The translations under genes were made by a program, and so were the position numbers. Shown piece after piece: positions 32,553 to 41,673 of a stretch of 64,000 nucleotides of DNA (position 1 is the first letter of the stretch; every line of letters starts with the position of its first letter). The stretch covers positions 9,803 to 73,802 of the forward strand of contig JAWWOO010000105.1 of assembly GCA_033851545.1 (NCBI GenBank), read 5' to 3'. Source of the DNA: JAWWOL01 sp033851545. GTDB lineage: Bacteria; Actinomycetota; Actinomycetes; JAWWOL01. Under the pieces are notes generated by a model that worked only from the letters and a program-made list of their open reading frames with translations, had not been told where the DNA came from and ran no database searches.

Positions 32553-33709
32553 TTACCGGACCCCTGCGGGGTCGCCCATCGCGGGCGCCCTCAGGAACGT
32601 CGCGCCGAGCGGGCGGGACACCAGCAGGGCGGCTGCGACCACGGCGACGCAGACACCCAGCCGGAGACCGCCGAGGACCCGGTCGCCCAGTGGCAGGTAG
32701 CGGCAGAGGAAGAGGGCGCCGAAGACCAGCCAGGTCCAGACCGGGAAGTCCCGGCCCTTGCGTGGACGTCCCAGATCACCGCTCCGAGCAGGATCGCAGC
32801 GGTGTAGTAGCTGTAGACGCCGGGGTCGAGCGCGATCCTTGCGGCTGCTGCCACCATCACCGCCGCGGCCCATCGCCCCCGGAGCACGGCGATGCCGCCG
32901 AGGATGAGCCCGAGCACGAACTGCGCCGGCCGGTCCCAGGACGGGGTCGTCCCCGCCGTCACGCCCAGCACCCGGAGCGAGGATGCGGGGCTGTTGGGGA
33001 TCCCGAACCTGGCGGCGGTCAGGGTCGTCGGATCGGCGATGACGAACAAGGCCGCGGTGAGCACGACCGGGACGACCGCCCAGGCAGTCGTCCGGAGGCG
33101 CTGCCCGGCCGGAACGGCCCACGCGAGCGGAAGGAACGCGATCGCCCACGGCTTCGACAGCGTGGCCAGTGCCAGGAGCACACCTACGGACGTCGACCCA
33201 CCGCGGACCACGGCCCGTACGGCGAGGGCGGTGAACGTCAACGCGAGGACGTCGTCGAGGTGCGCGAAACGTACGGACAGGTCGACCCAGGCGGGCACGA
33301 AGACCACACCGGCCAGGAACACCCGGCGCTGCAGGCGTTCCCGTGCCAGTGTGCCCACCGAACGTCGCGCGTCGTGCTCGAGGACGAGCAGGGCGCCGAG
33401 CCCGAGCAACGTCATGGCCAGCTCAGCGACCGGTGCGCCGTCGTCCCACAAGGTCACCAGACGGGCCGCGACGAAGCTCAGCGGCCCGATCTGCAGCTCC
33501 GGGTGAGCGGCGTAGACGTGCAATCCGCACGGCCCGGTGCCGCCGGCGCAGAACAGCGACCGGCTGCCCTCGACGAAAAAGTGCCAGGACTGCCCGCGGT
33601 GGGCTCCGTAGGCCCAGGCGCACGCTGCCGCGAGCGCGAGCAGCGCAAGATGGTGCCAGTAGCGCGCGATCACCACGGCGGTCCCGGATCGGGCTCCTGG
33701 TGGCTTCAT
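32553..33709 (-). pseudogene. Polytopic membrane protein gene with an apparent frameshift near 32762
   Basis: From ATG 33709 the frame encodes hydrophobic spans and a GT-C/DUF2029-like layout (HLDDVLALTFTALAVRAVV, LSKPWAIAFLPLAWAV), up to VIWDVHA. It then turns into Ser/Arg/Trp-rich sequence with no membrane character. The neighbouring frame continues naturally with KGRDFPVWTWLVFGALFLCRYLPL and a final span down to a TAA at 32553. One base appears to be missing at about 32762. It is either a recent inactivating deletion or a sequencing error. The restored protein would be about 385 residues with roughly nine spans. Function unknown; a mannosyltransferase-like role is only a guess. Confidence 0.75.
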
Positions 33710-33821
33710 CGGGAAGAACCGTACGGAACGTGCGTGTGTGTCGGATGAGGAAAATTTGCCGTGCTACCAGGGTAACTGATGCTCATGGGAGGCACATGAG
33801 CGCCCATTAGCGTGCCCCGGC

Positions 33822-34658
33822 ATGACCTCTGAGGCCGCCGTCCCCACCCGTCGCGACATGCTGAACAAAGTCCCCGAGATCACCGTCTACTTCTGGGTGA
33901 TCAAGATCCTCTGCACCACGGTGGGGGAGACCTTCGCCGACAACCTGAATCAGAAGCTCAACCTCGGGCTGACGAACACGACCTGGGTCATGGCCGCAGC
34001 ACTTGTCGTGGCGCTGGCCTTCCAGTTTCGCGCAAGTGCCTACGTACCAGGGGTCTACTGGCTCTCCGTCGTCCTCATCAGCGTCGTCGGCACCCTGATC
34101 ACGGACAACCTGACCGACAACGTCGGCATCTCGCTGGTCACGACGACGGTGGTCTTCGCCGTCGTGCTCGCTGCGGTCTTCGCGGGCTGGTTCGCCAGTG
34201 AACGCACCCTGTCCATCCACAGCATCACCACCACGCGGCGCGAGGCGTGGTACTGGCTGGCCATCCTGTTCACCTTCGCCCTCGGGACGGCCGCAGGGGA
34301 CCTGACAGCTGAGCGGCTCGGCGTCGGCTACTGGCAGTCCGCCCTGCTCTTCGCGGGCCTGATCGCCGCGGTCGCCGCCGGGCACTTCGCCTTGCGGTGG
34401 CGGGACTCCGTACTCGACGCCCGCAGTGCGTCACAGGCGGTTCTCGCGTTCTGGCTCGCCTACATCCTCACCCGGCCGCTCGGCGCCTCCATCGGCGACT
34501 ACCTGTCCCAGGCGACGGCAGACGGCGGGCTCGGCCTCGGCACCGTGCTCACCAGCGTCATCTTCCTGGCCGCCATCCTGGCCATGGTCGTGTTCCTGTC
34601 CGCGACCCGGCTCGACCGTACGGAGCCCTCCGAGGAGCCCGACCTCATCTCCGCCTGA
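33822..34658 (+). CDS. COG4705-type uncharacterised membrane protein, copy 1
   Basis: A 278-residue protein with seven to eight spans. It carries a repeated design: KVPEITVYFWVIKILCTTVGE at the N-terminus, SERTLSIHSITTTRREAWYW in the middle, FALGTAAGDLTAE, and LTRPLGASIGDYL near the C-terminus. The same motifs occur in the protein at 38706. No function is established that I can name; the conserved Glu, Asp, His and Arg inside spans suggest transport. It lies 58 bases before a two-component system on the same strand. Confidence 0.8.
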   Translation: MTSEAAVPTRRDMLNKVPEITVYFWVIKILCTTVGETFADNLNQKLNLGLTNTTWVMAAALVVALAFQFRASAYVPGVYWLSVVLISVVGTLITDNLTDNVGISLVTTTVVFAVVLAAVFAGWFASERTLSIHSITTTRREAWYWLAILFTFALGTAAGDLTAERLGVGYWQSALLFAGLIAAVAAGHFALRWRDSVLDARSASQAVLAFWLAYILTRPLGASIGDYLSQATADGGLGLGTVLTSVIFLAAILAMVVFLSATRLDRTEPSEEPDLISA

Positions 34659-34716
34659 GCGGGTCGCTCACGTTCCGCTCATCCGCCGTACACGTGCGGC
34701 GCGTCATCATCGATGG

Positions 34717-35400
34717 ATGCGCCTTCTGGTGGTCGAGGACAACGCGCGGATGGCGTCGCTGCTCCACCGCGGGCTGACCGAGGAGGGCTACTCCGTCGAC
34801 GTGACAGGTGACGGCCTCGAGGCGATGGAGTGGACCGCCCAGCGGACCTACGACGCCGTGGTCCTGGACGTCATGCTCCCCGGCGCAGACGGCTTCGAGG
34901 TGTGCGCCGACATGCGGCGCTCCGGCCGCTGGGCGCCGGTCCTGATGCTGACCGCTCGCGACGAGGTCGACTGGCGCGTACGGGGCCTGGAGTGCGGCGC
35001 CGACGACTACGTGGTCAAGCCGTTCGCCTTCACCGAGCTGACGGCGAGGCTGCGGGCGCTGGTCCGCCGGGGGGCCCGCGAACGGCCGCCGACCCTGACC
35101 AACGGCCAGGTGCGGATCGACCCGTCGGGGCGCCGGGTCTGGAACGGCGACCACGAGGTGTTCCTCGCGCCGACGCAGTTCGACCTGCTCGAGCTGCTGC
35201 TGCGCCATCCGGGCGAGGTCTTCAGCCGGTCCCGGCTGCTCGCGGAGGTGTGGGACATCGCGGCGGACCCGCGCAGCAACGTGGTCGACCAGCACATCGG
35301 AAGCCTGCGCCGCCGGCTGCAGGAGTCGACCGACTGGGACGACCTCGAGACCGTACGGGGCATCGGCTACCGGCTACGCCCGATCGCCCCAGCGGACTGA
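34717..35400 (+). CDS. OmpR-family response regulator
   Basis: A 227-residue response regulator: receiver domain with acidic pair Glu/Asp at 7-8, phosphoacceptor Asp51 in VVLDVMLPG, threonine in MLTARDE and lysine in VVKPFAF, followed by a winged-helix DNA-binding domain (LAPTQFDLLELLLRHPGEVFSR, VVDQHIGSLRRRL, VRGIGYRLRP). It is one base from the sensor kinase gene, forming one operon. Targets may include the neighbouring membrane protein or phosphoesterase genes. Confidence 0.94.
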   Translation: MRLLVVEDNARMASLLHRGLTEEGYSVDVTGDGLEAMEWTAQRTYDAVVLDVMLPGADGFEVCADMRRSGRWAPVLMLTARDEVDWRVRGLECGADDYVVKPFAFTELTARLRALVRRGARERPPTLTNGQVRIDPSGRRVWNGDHEVFLAPTQFDLLELLLRHPGEVFSRSRLLAEVWDIAADPRSNVVDQHIGSLRRRLQESTDWDDLETVRGIGYRLRPIAPAD

Positions 35401-35401
35401 C

Positions 35402-36760
35402 GTGCCGCTGCGGCTGCGGCTCACCGCGCTGTTCACCCTCGCCTCGGTCCTGGTGGTCGTCCTGGGTGGCTGGCTCTACCTGCACGAGCTGAAGGTGGGC
35501 CTGCTCGACGCGACCGACGCCTCGGTGCTCAGCCGGGTCGTCCCGTTGCGGGCCGGTCTCGGCGAGCTGTCCGGCACGACGACGGTGGCCCCGCCCCCGG
35601 CCAACAGCGACGTGGGCGGCCTGCTGACCCGGGTCGTCCGCCCGGACGGCTCGATCGCCGAGCAGTCGCCGTCGCTCACCGGTGCCGTCCTGACCGACCC
35701 GGGCCGGCCCCGCAGGACGGGCCCCGTGCTGCGGACGCGGGAGGCCGGCGGGATCCCGTACCGCGTGCTGGTAGAGCCGGTCACCCGCCCGGACGGGACC
35801 TGGACGGTGCTGGTGGCCGCGCCCCTGGTCGAGATGCGGGAGACCATGGAGAACCTGCGGCACAGCCTCTACGTGGCCGGTGCCCTCGTGGTGCTGCTCT
35901 CGGCGATCGGGTCGTGGGCGCTGGGATCGGCGGCCCTGCGCGCGGTGGAGCGGATGCGCCGGTCGGTCGAGGCGATGACGGCTGACGACCTCTCGGTACG
36001 CGTGCGGGTGCCGCGCGGGCGGGACGAGCTGGCCGCACTGGGCACCACGTTCAACGCATTGATCGACCGGCTCGCGCATGCGCTGGCCCGGCAGCGCCGG
36101 TTCGTCGCCGACGCCGGCCACGAGCTGCGCGGCCCGCTCGCGGTCCTGCAGATGGAGCTCGAGCTGGCCAACCGCCCGCAGCGCACCCGCGGGGAGCTGG
36201 CGGCGGCCGTGGGTGCGGCTGCCGAGGAGGTCGAGCGGCTGGCCCGGCTCGCCAACGACCTGCTCTTCCTCGCCCGCTCGGACGACGGTGCGCTGCAGGT
36301 GGTCAAGGCCGACGTGATGGTGGAGCCACTGCTGCGCCAGGCGGTGGCCACCCGGCTGCTGACCGCTTCGGCTGCGCGGGTCGATGTGGCGGTGCTGCCG
36401 GCCCCTGGGCTGCACGCCGAGCTGGACGCCGACCGGATCCGGCAGGCGCTGGACAACCTGCTCGCCAACGCCGTACGTGCTGCGGGACCCGGTGGCAGGA
36501 CGGTCGTCGAGGCGGCGGCGCACGACGGTATGACGACGATCGCCGTACGGGACAGTGGACCCGGGTTCGTGCCGGAGTTCCTGCCGCGGGCCTTCGAGCG
36601 GTTCACCCGCCCGGACGCGGCTCGCAGCGACCACAGTGGTGGCAGCGGACTCGGCCTCGCCATCGTCCAGGCCGTCGCCGAGGCGCACGGCGGGCACGCC
36701 ACGGCGGCGAACCTCCCGGAGGGCGGAGCAGAGGTCGTGATGCACCTGCCGATCGGCTGA
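35402..36760 (+). CDS. Sensor histidine kinase, partner of the OmpR-type regulator
   Basis: A 452-residue kinase with a span at residues 5-25, an extracytoplasmic domain of about 125 residues, a second span at 155-177, a HAMP region, the dimerisation helix with phosphoacceptor His240 in DAGHELRGPLAVLQ, and an ATP-binding domain (NLLANAVRAAG, RDSGPGFVPEF, GSGLGLAIVQAV). The usual proline after the H box is kept. It starts with GTG at 35402. The signal is unknown. Confidence 0.94.
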   Translation: MPLRLRLTALFTLASVLVVVLGGWLYLHELKVGLLDATDASVLSRVVPLRAGLGELSGTTTVAPPPANSDVGGLLTRVVRPDGSIAEQSPSLTGAVLTDPGRPRRTGPVLRTREAGGIPYRVLVEPVTRPDGTWTVLVAAPLVEMRETMENLRHSLYVAGALVVLLSAIGSWALGSAALRAVERMRRSVEAMTADDLSVRVRVPRGRDELAALGTTFNALIDRLAHALARQRRFVADAGHELRGPLAVLQMELELANRPQRTRGELAAAVGAAAEEVERLARLANDLLFLARSDDGALQVVKADVMVEPLLRQAVATRLLTASAARVDVAVLPAPGLHAELDADRIRQALDNLLANAVRAAGPGGRTVVEAAAHDGMTTIAVRDSGPGFVPEFLPRAFERFTRPDAARSDHSGGSGLGLAIVQAVAEAHGGHATAANLPEGGAEVVMHLPIG

Positions 36761-36814
36761 GCCGAGAAATGCTGTGGCATTGATGAGAAGAATTCGGGCC
36801 GACATATCCGCGGT

Positions 36815-36854
36815 GTTCACGGATTGTTCGTCTCGGTCAACCTTTGTGGTCAAC
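36815..36854 (+). promoter_or_regulatory. Direct repeats upstream of the secreted phosphoesterase (possible regulator site)
   Basis: GTTCAC at 36815 and GTTCG at 36826 are 11 bases apart, and GGTCAAC occurs twice, at 36835 and 36848, 13 bases apart. Eleven-base direct repeats starting GTTCA recall PHO boxes of actinobacterial PhoP, which would suit a phosphatase-like gene. The match is loose, so this is a weak candidate; the site could equally serve the adjacent OmpR-type regulator. Confidence 0.3.
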
Positions 36855-36917
36855 TGCCGTCAGTAGACCTTTCCTGTGTGCGCCGGCATCTGACCGGCCC
36901 GGAAAGGACATCGGGAC

Positions 36918-38573
36918 ATGGCTCTCCGCTATCGACGTGTCGCCGCAGTAGCCGGTGCCGCAAGCCTGCTGGCCGCGGGGGTGTCGGCTCAGGCAGTTGC
37001 CGCGTCACCGGCCAGGACCAGCAAGCACGTGCTGCTCATCTCCGTCGACGGGCTGCACCAGTCCGACCTCGCGTGGTACGTGAAGGCCCATCCGTCCTCG
37101 GCTCTCGCAGCGCTGGTCAAGCGCGGGCGGCAGTTCAGCAATGCCAGCACGCCTTTCCCCTCCGACTCCTTCCCCGGCATGGTCGCCCAGGTCACCGGCG
37201 GCAACCCGAAGACGACCGGTGTCTACTACGACGTCTCGTACAACCACGCGCTGGACGCGCCGGGCACGATCGACTGCACGACGGCCCCGCACGGCACCGA
37301 CGTCAACTACGACGAGTCGGCTGACCGGGACCTGACCAAGCTCGACGCCGGCCAGGGTCTCGCCGGGCTGCCGGGCAGCATCCTGTCGATGACCAGTACG
37401 CCCCAGACCCTGCTGGACCCGGCCAAGCTGCCGGTCGACCCCAAGACCTGCCTGCCGGTCTACCCGCACTCCTACGTCAAGGTGAACACGGTCTTCGAAG
37501 TCGCGCGCAGCCACGGCCTGCGCACGGCCTGGTCGGACAAGCACGCCGCCTACGACATCCTCAACGGTCCTTCCGGCACCGGGATCCAGGACCTGTTCAC
37601 GCCGGAGATCAACAGCGACACGGCGACCGGCGACTGGACGACGGACAACGCGGACACCCGGCAGTACGACACGTACAAGGTCGGCGCGGTCCTCAACGAG
37701 ATCAACGGTTTCGACCACTCGGGCAGCCGGCCCGTCGGCGTTCCCGCCATCTTCGGGCTGAACTTCCAGAGCGTGTCCACTGCCCAGAAGCTGCCCGTCT
37801 CCCCGAGCCTCGCCGGCGGCTACCTCGCCGACGGCGTGACGCCCGGACCGCTGCTCTCCGGTGCGCTGGACTACGTCAACACCCAGGTCGGCCGGCTCAC
37901 CTCGGCGCTGCGGTTCCACCACCTGGCATCGTCGACCACGGTGATCCTCTCGGCCAAGCATGGCCAGTCTCCACAGAACGGCGCGTCGCTGACCCGGATC
38001 GACGACGGGGCGATCGTCGACGCGCTCAACGCCGCCTGGAAGGCCGCCGGTCACCAGGGCGCCGACCTCGTCGCCCACGCCTCGGACGACGACGGGATGC
38101 TGGTCTGGCTCAGTGCCCGTTCCCAGGCCGCAGCCGACTTCGCCGCCGCCTTCCTGCGTGGCTACGCGGGCAACGGTACGGCCACCGACGGCCACGCCAA
38201 GGCGACCGACATCGCGGGCACGGCGAAGGCGTACACCAGCAGTGGGCTGTCCAAGATCTACGCCGGCTGGGGCGCGTCGAACTTCATGGGTGTCGCGCAC
38301 AGCGACTCACGGGTCCCGGACCTGATCGGCATCGCCCAGCACGGCACCGTCTTCACCGGCGGCACCAAGAAGATCGCCGAGCACGGTGGCAACGACCCGC
38401 AGGACCGGCACGTCCCGCTGGTCGTTGCCGGCCCCGCCGTCCACGCCGGCGTGAGCGGCAATGCGGTCGAGACCACGCAGATCGCCCCGACGATCCTGTC
38501 GGTGCTGGGCATCAACCCGCGCGCCCTCAAGGCCGTCCGGGTGGAGCACACGGCGACCCTGACGCTGCACTAG
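36918..38573 (+). CDS. Secreted alkaline phosphatase-superfamily phosphodiesterase
   Basis: A 551-residue exported enzyme. A signal peptide (residues 1-30, basic start then AAVAGAASLLAAGVSAQAVA) precedes a type I phosphodiesterase/nucleotide pyrophosphatase-like core. LISVDGLHQSD gives the first metal aspartate, FPSDSFPGMVAQVTGG the likely nucleophile region, LSAKHGQSP a metal histidine, and EHGGNDPQDRHVPLVVAGP the last metal site. It should cleave phosphate esters outside the cell. GGAAAGGA lies upstream of the ATG. A strong hairpin follows the stop. Confidence 0.88.
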   Translation: MALRYRRVAAVAGAASLLAAGVSAQAVAASPARTSKHVLLISVDGLHQSDLAWYVKAHPSSALAALVKRGRQFSNASTPFPSDSFPGMVAQVTGGNPKTTGVYYDVSYNHALDAPGTIDCTTAPHGTDVNYDESADRDLTKLDAGQGLAGLPGSILSMTSTPQTLLDPAKLPVDPKTCLPVYPHSYVKVNTVFEVARSHGLRTAWSDKHAAYDILNGPSGTGIQDLFTPEINSDTATGDWTTDNADTRQYDTYKVGAVLNEINGFDHSGSRPVGVPAIFGLNFQSVSTAQKLPVSPSLAGGYLADGVTPGPLLSGALDYVNTQVGRLTSALRFHHLASSTTVILSAKHGQSPQNGASLTRIDDGAIVDALNAAWKAAGHQGADLVAHASDDDGMLVWLSARSQAAADFAAAFLRGYAGNGTATDGHAKATDIAGTAKAYTSSGLSKIYAGWGASNFMGVAHSDSRVPDLIGIAQHGTVFTGGTKKIAEHGGNDPQDRHVPLVVAGPAVHAGVSGNAVETTQIAPTILSVLGINPRALKAVRVEHTATLTLH

Positions 38574-38582
38574 TCAGTCCCT

Positions 38583-38621
38583 GAGGGCCCGGTACGGCGC
38601 AGGCTGCCGTACCGGGCCCTC
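38583..38621 (+). terminator. Strong hairpin terminator after the phosphoesterase gene
   Basis: A perfect 16-base-pair stem (GAGGGCCCGGTACGGC paired with its complement at 38606-38621) with a 7-base loop, starting 10 bases after the stop. There is no T-tract, which is common for actinobacterial terminators. Confidence 0.85.
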
Positions 38622-38705
38622 GTGCTCTCACCCTCATCTCACCCCCTCGACACATCCGGATGTTTCACTGGTCCGGACAGAGCCCTTGGGGAGAGGACCC
38701 TTGCC

Positions 38706-39530
38706 ATGCCGTTACTGGCCGAACTGCGGGCTGGCCTGCGCCAACCGGTCGCCGCGAAAGTGCCGGAGATTACGGCAATCTTCTGGGTCATCAAGATCCT
38801 CACCACCGGCATGGGCGAGGCCACGTCGGACTGGCTGGCCGGCGTCAACATCGCCCTGGCCGGCTTCGTGGGGCTCGTCGGACTCGTCATCGCGCTCTGG
38901 CTGCAACTTCGCACCGAACGGTACGAGGCCCCGGTCTACTGGTTCGCCGTCGTGATGGTCGCCGTCTTCGGCACCATGGCGGCGGACGGGCCGCACAAGA
39001 TCCTCGGGGTGCCCTACACGGTCTCGAGCACGTTCTACGCGCTTGCCGTGGCTGTCGTCCTGACCGTCTGGTACCGCAGCGAGGGCACCCTGTCGATCCA
39101 CAGCATCGTGACCCAGCGCCGCGAGATGTTCTACTGGATAACGGTTCTGGCCACGTTCGCCCTCGGCACGGCCGCCGGCGACCTGACGGCGTTCGTGTTC
39201 CACTGGGGCTACTTTGCCTCAGGCGTGTTCTTCGCGGTCGCCATCGTCCTGCCGGGTCTGGCCTGGTGGAAGCTCGGCCTCAACGGCGTCGTCGCCTTCT
39301 GGGCCGCGTACGTGCTCACCCGCCCGCTCGGAGCCTCGTTTGCCGACTGGCTTGGCAAACCGCACTCGAAGGCCGGCGGGGTCGGCTGGGGTGACGGCAC
39401 CGTGGCGGCCCTCGTCACGGTGCTCATCGTCGCCCTCGTCGCGTACGTCGCCAGGACGCGCAGCGACGTGCAGAGTCCCGAGCGAGCCGGTCTCGACGAC
39501 CGCGACCTGGTGCCCAACTCCGCGTCCTAA
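38706..39530 (+). CDS. COG4705-type uncharacterised membrane protein, copy 2
   Basis: A 274-residue paralogue of the protein at 33822, with the same landmarks: KVPEITAIFWVIKILTTGMGE, SEGTLSIHSIVTQRREMFYW, FALGTAAGDLTAF and LTRPLGASFADWL. Seven to eight spans are predicted. The start at 38706 matches the beginning of the homologous region and follows a GAGAGGA sequence. The two copies flank the two-component system and the phosphoesterase. Function unknown. Confidence 0.8.
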   Translation: MPLLAELRAGLRQPVAAKVPEITAIFWVIKILTTGMGEATSDWLAGVNIALAGFVGLVGLVIALWLQLRTERYEAPVYWFAVVMVAVFGTMAADGPHKILGVPYTVSSTFYALAVAVVLTVWYRSEGTLSIHSIVTQRREMFYWITVLATFALGTAAGDLTAFVFHWGYFASGVFFAVAIVLPGLAWWKLGLNGVVAFWAAYVLTRPLGASFADWLGKPHSKAGGVGWGDGTVAALVTVLIVALVAYVARTRSDVQSPERAGLDDRDLVPNSAS

Positions 39531-39677
39531 ATCTCCTGGCGGGCACAGCAGGCCTGACCGGTCCATGAGAGACGGGAGAGTTCTGAGCAATCACGCTCTG
39601 GTCACAGGCGGCACAAAGGGACCTCGCAGGAACGGCGGGAAGTCTCTGCGTAGTTGTCCAGTCAAAGGAGCGTCGTC

Positions 39678-40535
39678 ATGAAGGATTACCAACCAACCAG
39701 CCCCCGCGAGACCCTTCCGGCTAGCCCCGCCTCGGACGCGTCGCCCGACTCGTCCGGCTCGGTATCCATGGCCAAGCAGGCCCGCTGGCCAAGGGTTCGG
39801 CAATTGCTGTCGAAGAAGCTGACGTGGGCGGTGGCCGCTGTGCTGGTGGCTGCGGCGATTGTGCTTTCCGTCGTTCTCCCCACGTCCAGCTCGACGACCT
39901 CAGCGAGCCCCGTGCCCGCCGCCGTCGCTGGCGGTCCCGCAGCCGGCGGTCCCGCAGCCGGTGGTGCCGCAGCCGGCGGTGGGGGATCCAACGCTCGGTC
40001 TGGGCCGGCCGCAGGGGGAGCATCCGGCACGGTCGCCAGCGTGTCCACGTCGAGCTTCACCCTGTCGACCGCAACGGGTCAGAAGGTGACCGTCGACGAG
40101 GCGTCCTCCACGACGTACCAGAACGGGACGAACTCGACCTCGGCGAGTGCCATCACCACAGGCGAATCTGTCCTGGTGCTTGGCACGACCAGCGGGACGA
40201 CCATCACCGCAACGCAGGTGACGGTGCAACCGGCCGGCAGCGGCGGATCTGCTGCAGCCTCAGCGGCAGGGGTGGTCCCCTTCCAACAAGGTGCGCCGAG
40301 CACGGCAAAGCAGTCCGGTCAGATCCCGGCGAACTACACCGAGGGGTCGGGCACGATCGTCAGCGGCACGACCGCGAATCAGGCGACCGAAGCGGCGCTG
40401 GCGGCCTACCCGGGCGGCGTAGTGGACCGTGTTGTCCAGCTGAGCAACGGCGAGTACGAGGTCCACTACATCGGCGTCAACTGGCCGCACCACATCTTCG
40501 TCAGCCAGGCCTTCAAGGTGCTCGGCGCCAACTAG
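39678..40535 (+). CDS. Membrane-anchored DUF5666-like protein with Ala-Gly linker
   Basis: A 285-residue protein with a short cytoplasmic N-terminus, one span at about residues 48-70 (LTWAVAAVLVAAAIVLSVVL), a low-complexity linker made of repeated AAGGPAAGG units, and an extracellular beta-rich domain (GTVASVSTSSFTLSTATGQKV, TTYQNG, GESVLVLGTTSGTTITATQV) that resembles DUF5666. The C-terminal part GGVVDRVVQLSNGEYEVHYIGV looks like a PepSY-type strand-helix unit. AAAGGAG lies seven bases before the ATG at 39678. The role at the cell surface is unknown. Confidence 0.8.
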   Translation: MKDYQPTSPRETLPASPASDASPDSSGSVSMAKQARWPRVRQLLSKKLTWAVAAVLVAAAIVLSVVLPTSSSTTSASPVPAAVAGGPAAGGPAAGGAAAGGGGSNARSGPAAGGASGTVASVSTSSFTLSTATGQKVTVDEASSTTYQNGTNSTSASAITTGESVLVLGTTSGTTITATQVTVQPAGSGGSAAASAAGVVPFQQGAPSTAKQSGQIPANYTEGSGTIVSGTTANQATEAALAAYPGGVVDRVVQLSNGEYEVHYIGVNWPHHIFVSQAFKVLGAN

Positions 40536-40591
40536 CCACCCCATTGACGGAGGTTGGTGACGCGGGGGGTGTTGTCGGGTGATGAGGTGAG

Positions 40592-40646
40592 GACCTCTCG
40601 GTCAGGGTATGGGTGCCGCCACGCATCCAGCCCTGGCCGAGAGGTC
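40592..40646. terminator. Inverted repeat between convergent genes, probable bidirectional terminator
   Basis: GACCTCTCGGTCAGGG at 40592-40607 pairs with CCCTGGCCGAGAGGTC at 40631-40646 in 15 of 16 positions, leaving a 23-base loop. It lies between the ends of two convergent genes, where it could stop transcription in both directions. Confidence 0.6.
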
Positions 40647-40685
40647 GTCGTCGCTCCCCACCTCTGACACGCCAGGTGTACGGCG

Positions 40686-41558
40686 TCAGTTGTCGTCGTC
40701 GAGGACCTCGCGCAGTCGGCGCGCGAAGGCCTCGGGTTGGCCTGCGTATCCGAACTCGCCGCCGATGAAGCCGCCATGGTGGCTCGGGAACACGGTCGCC
40801 TGTTGCCCGAGCAGCTCGGCTGTGGCTAGGGACGTGCGTCCAGTGAAGGTGCCCAGGGACTCCTCGCCCACGGCGATCACCACGCGCGTCGGCGCCGCGG
40901 CCAGCGCGTCGACGTCGGGGCGATAGCTGCTGACCGCCCAGGACCGGTCGGAGAGCAGCGGGTCCTCACGGGAGCCGTCGTCCTCGGTCGGCATCCCGAA
41001 CTGGACCGGGTCCGGTGCGGGCTGGGCGAAGTAGTCGTCGGTGAACTCGCCTCGCCACGACGTCATGGCGATGAACGCCGCCATCCCGGCACTCGACCCC
41101 TTGGCCTCGTACGCGTCACGAACGCCGGCGCGGGCGCGCTCGGCAGCCTCGGCGTCCGGAAGCACCGGGATGATGGGCGGCTCGTGCGCCACCAGGGTGG
41201 TCACGTCGTTGGGGTACGCCGCGACGAGCGCGAGCGCGGTCACCGCGCCGCCACTGCTCGCGAACATCTCGACCGGTCCAACGCCGAGCGCCTCGACAAC
41301 GGCGTGCACGTCGTCCGCCTGGACCGTGGGCGCATGGTCGACCCGGCCGTCCTTGCGGATGCTGCGGCCGAGGCCGCGCGGGTCATAGGTGACCACGGTC
41401 CGGTCGGGAAAATGCGAGGCCAACGTACCGAAGCCGCCGGCGTCCATGGGCTGGCCGATCATGACCAGCGGTGGGCGTCCGTCGGCCGTGGGCAGCGGGC
41501 CGTGGACGTCGTAGGCGATGGCTACCTCGGCAGTTTCAAGCATGAGCGTCGTCGTCAT
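40686..41558 (-). CDS. Alpha/beta hydrolase
   Basis: A 291-residue alpha/beta-hydrolase fold protein. The oxyanion region is VMIGQPMDAGG, followed by VVTYDPRGLGRS, the nucleophile elbow FASSGGAVTALAL (a Sm-X-Ser-X-Sm variant without the first Gly), the catalytic Asp/Glu in VVIAVGEES, and the terminal histidine in FPSHHGGF. The start MTTTLMLETAE at 41558 is the most natural; the frame extends 29 codons further upstream. The substrate is unknown. It is 115 bases downstream of the NarL-type regulator gene on the same strand. Confidence 0.88.
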   Translation of the reverse strand: MTTTLMLETAEVAIAYDVHGPLPTADGRPPLVMIGQPMDAGGFGTLASHFPDRTVVTYDPRGLGRSIRKDGRVDHAPTVQADDVHAVVEALGVGPVEMFASSGGAVTALALVAAYPNDVTTLVAHEPPIIPVLPDAEAAERARAGVRDAYEAKGSSAGMAAFIAMTSWRGEFTDDYFAQPAPDPVQFGMPTEDDGSREDPLLSDRSWAVSSYRPDVDALAAAPTRVVIAVGEESLGTFTGRTSLATAELLGQQATVFPSHHGGFIGGEFGYAGQPEAFARRLREVLDDDN

Positions 41559-41673
41559 GGCAGTTCGACTTCTGCCGAGCTGAGAACTCATCGGACCCAT
41601 GGTCAAGGCGCCGACTCCGAGCATCATCACCATCGGACGAACCACCGTCCCGGCCGGATCGATGGCTGGGTGA

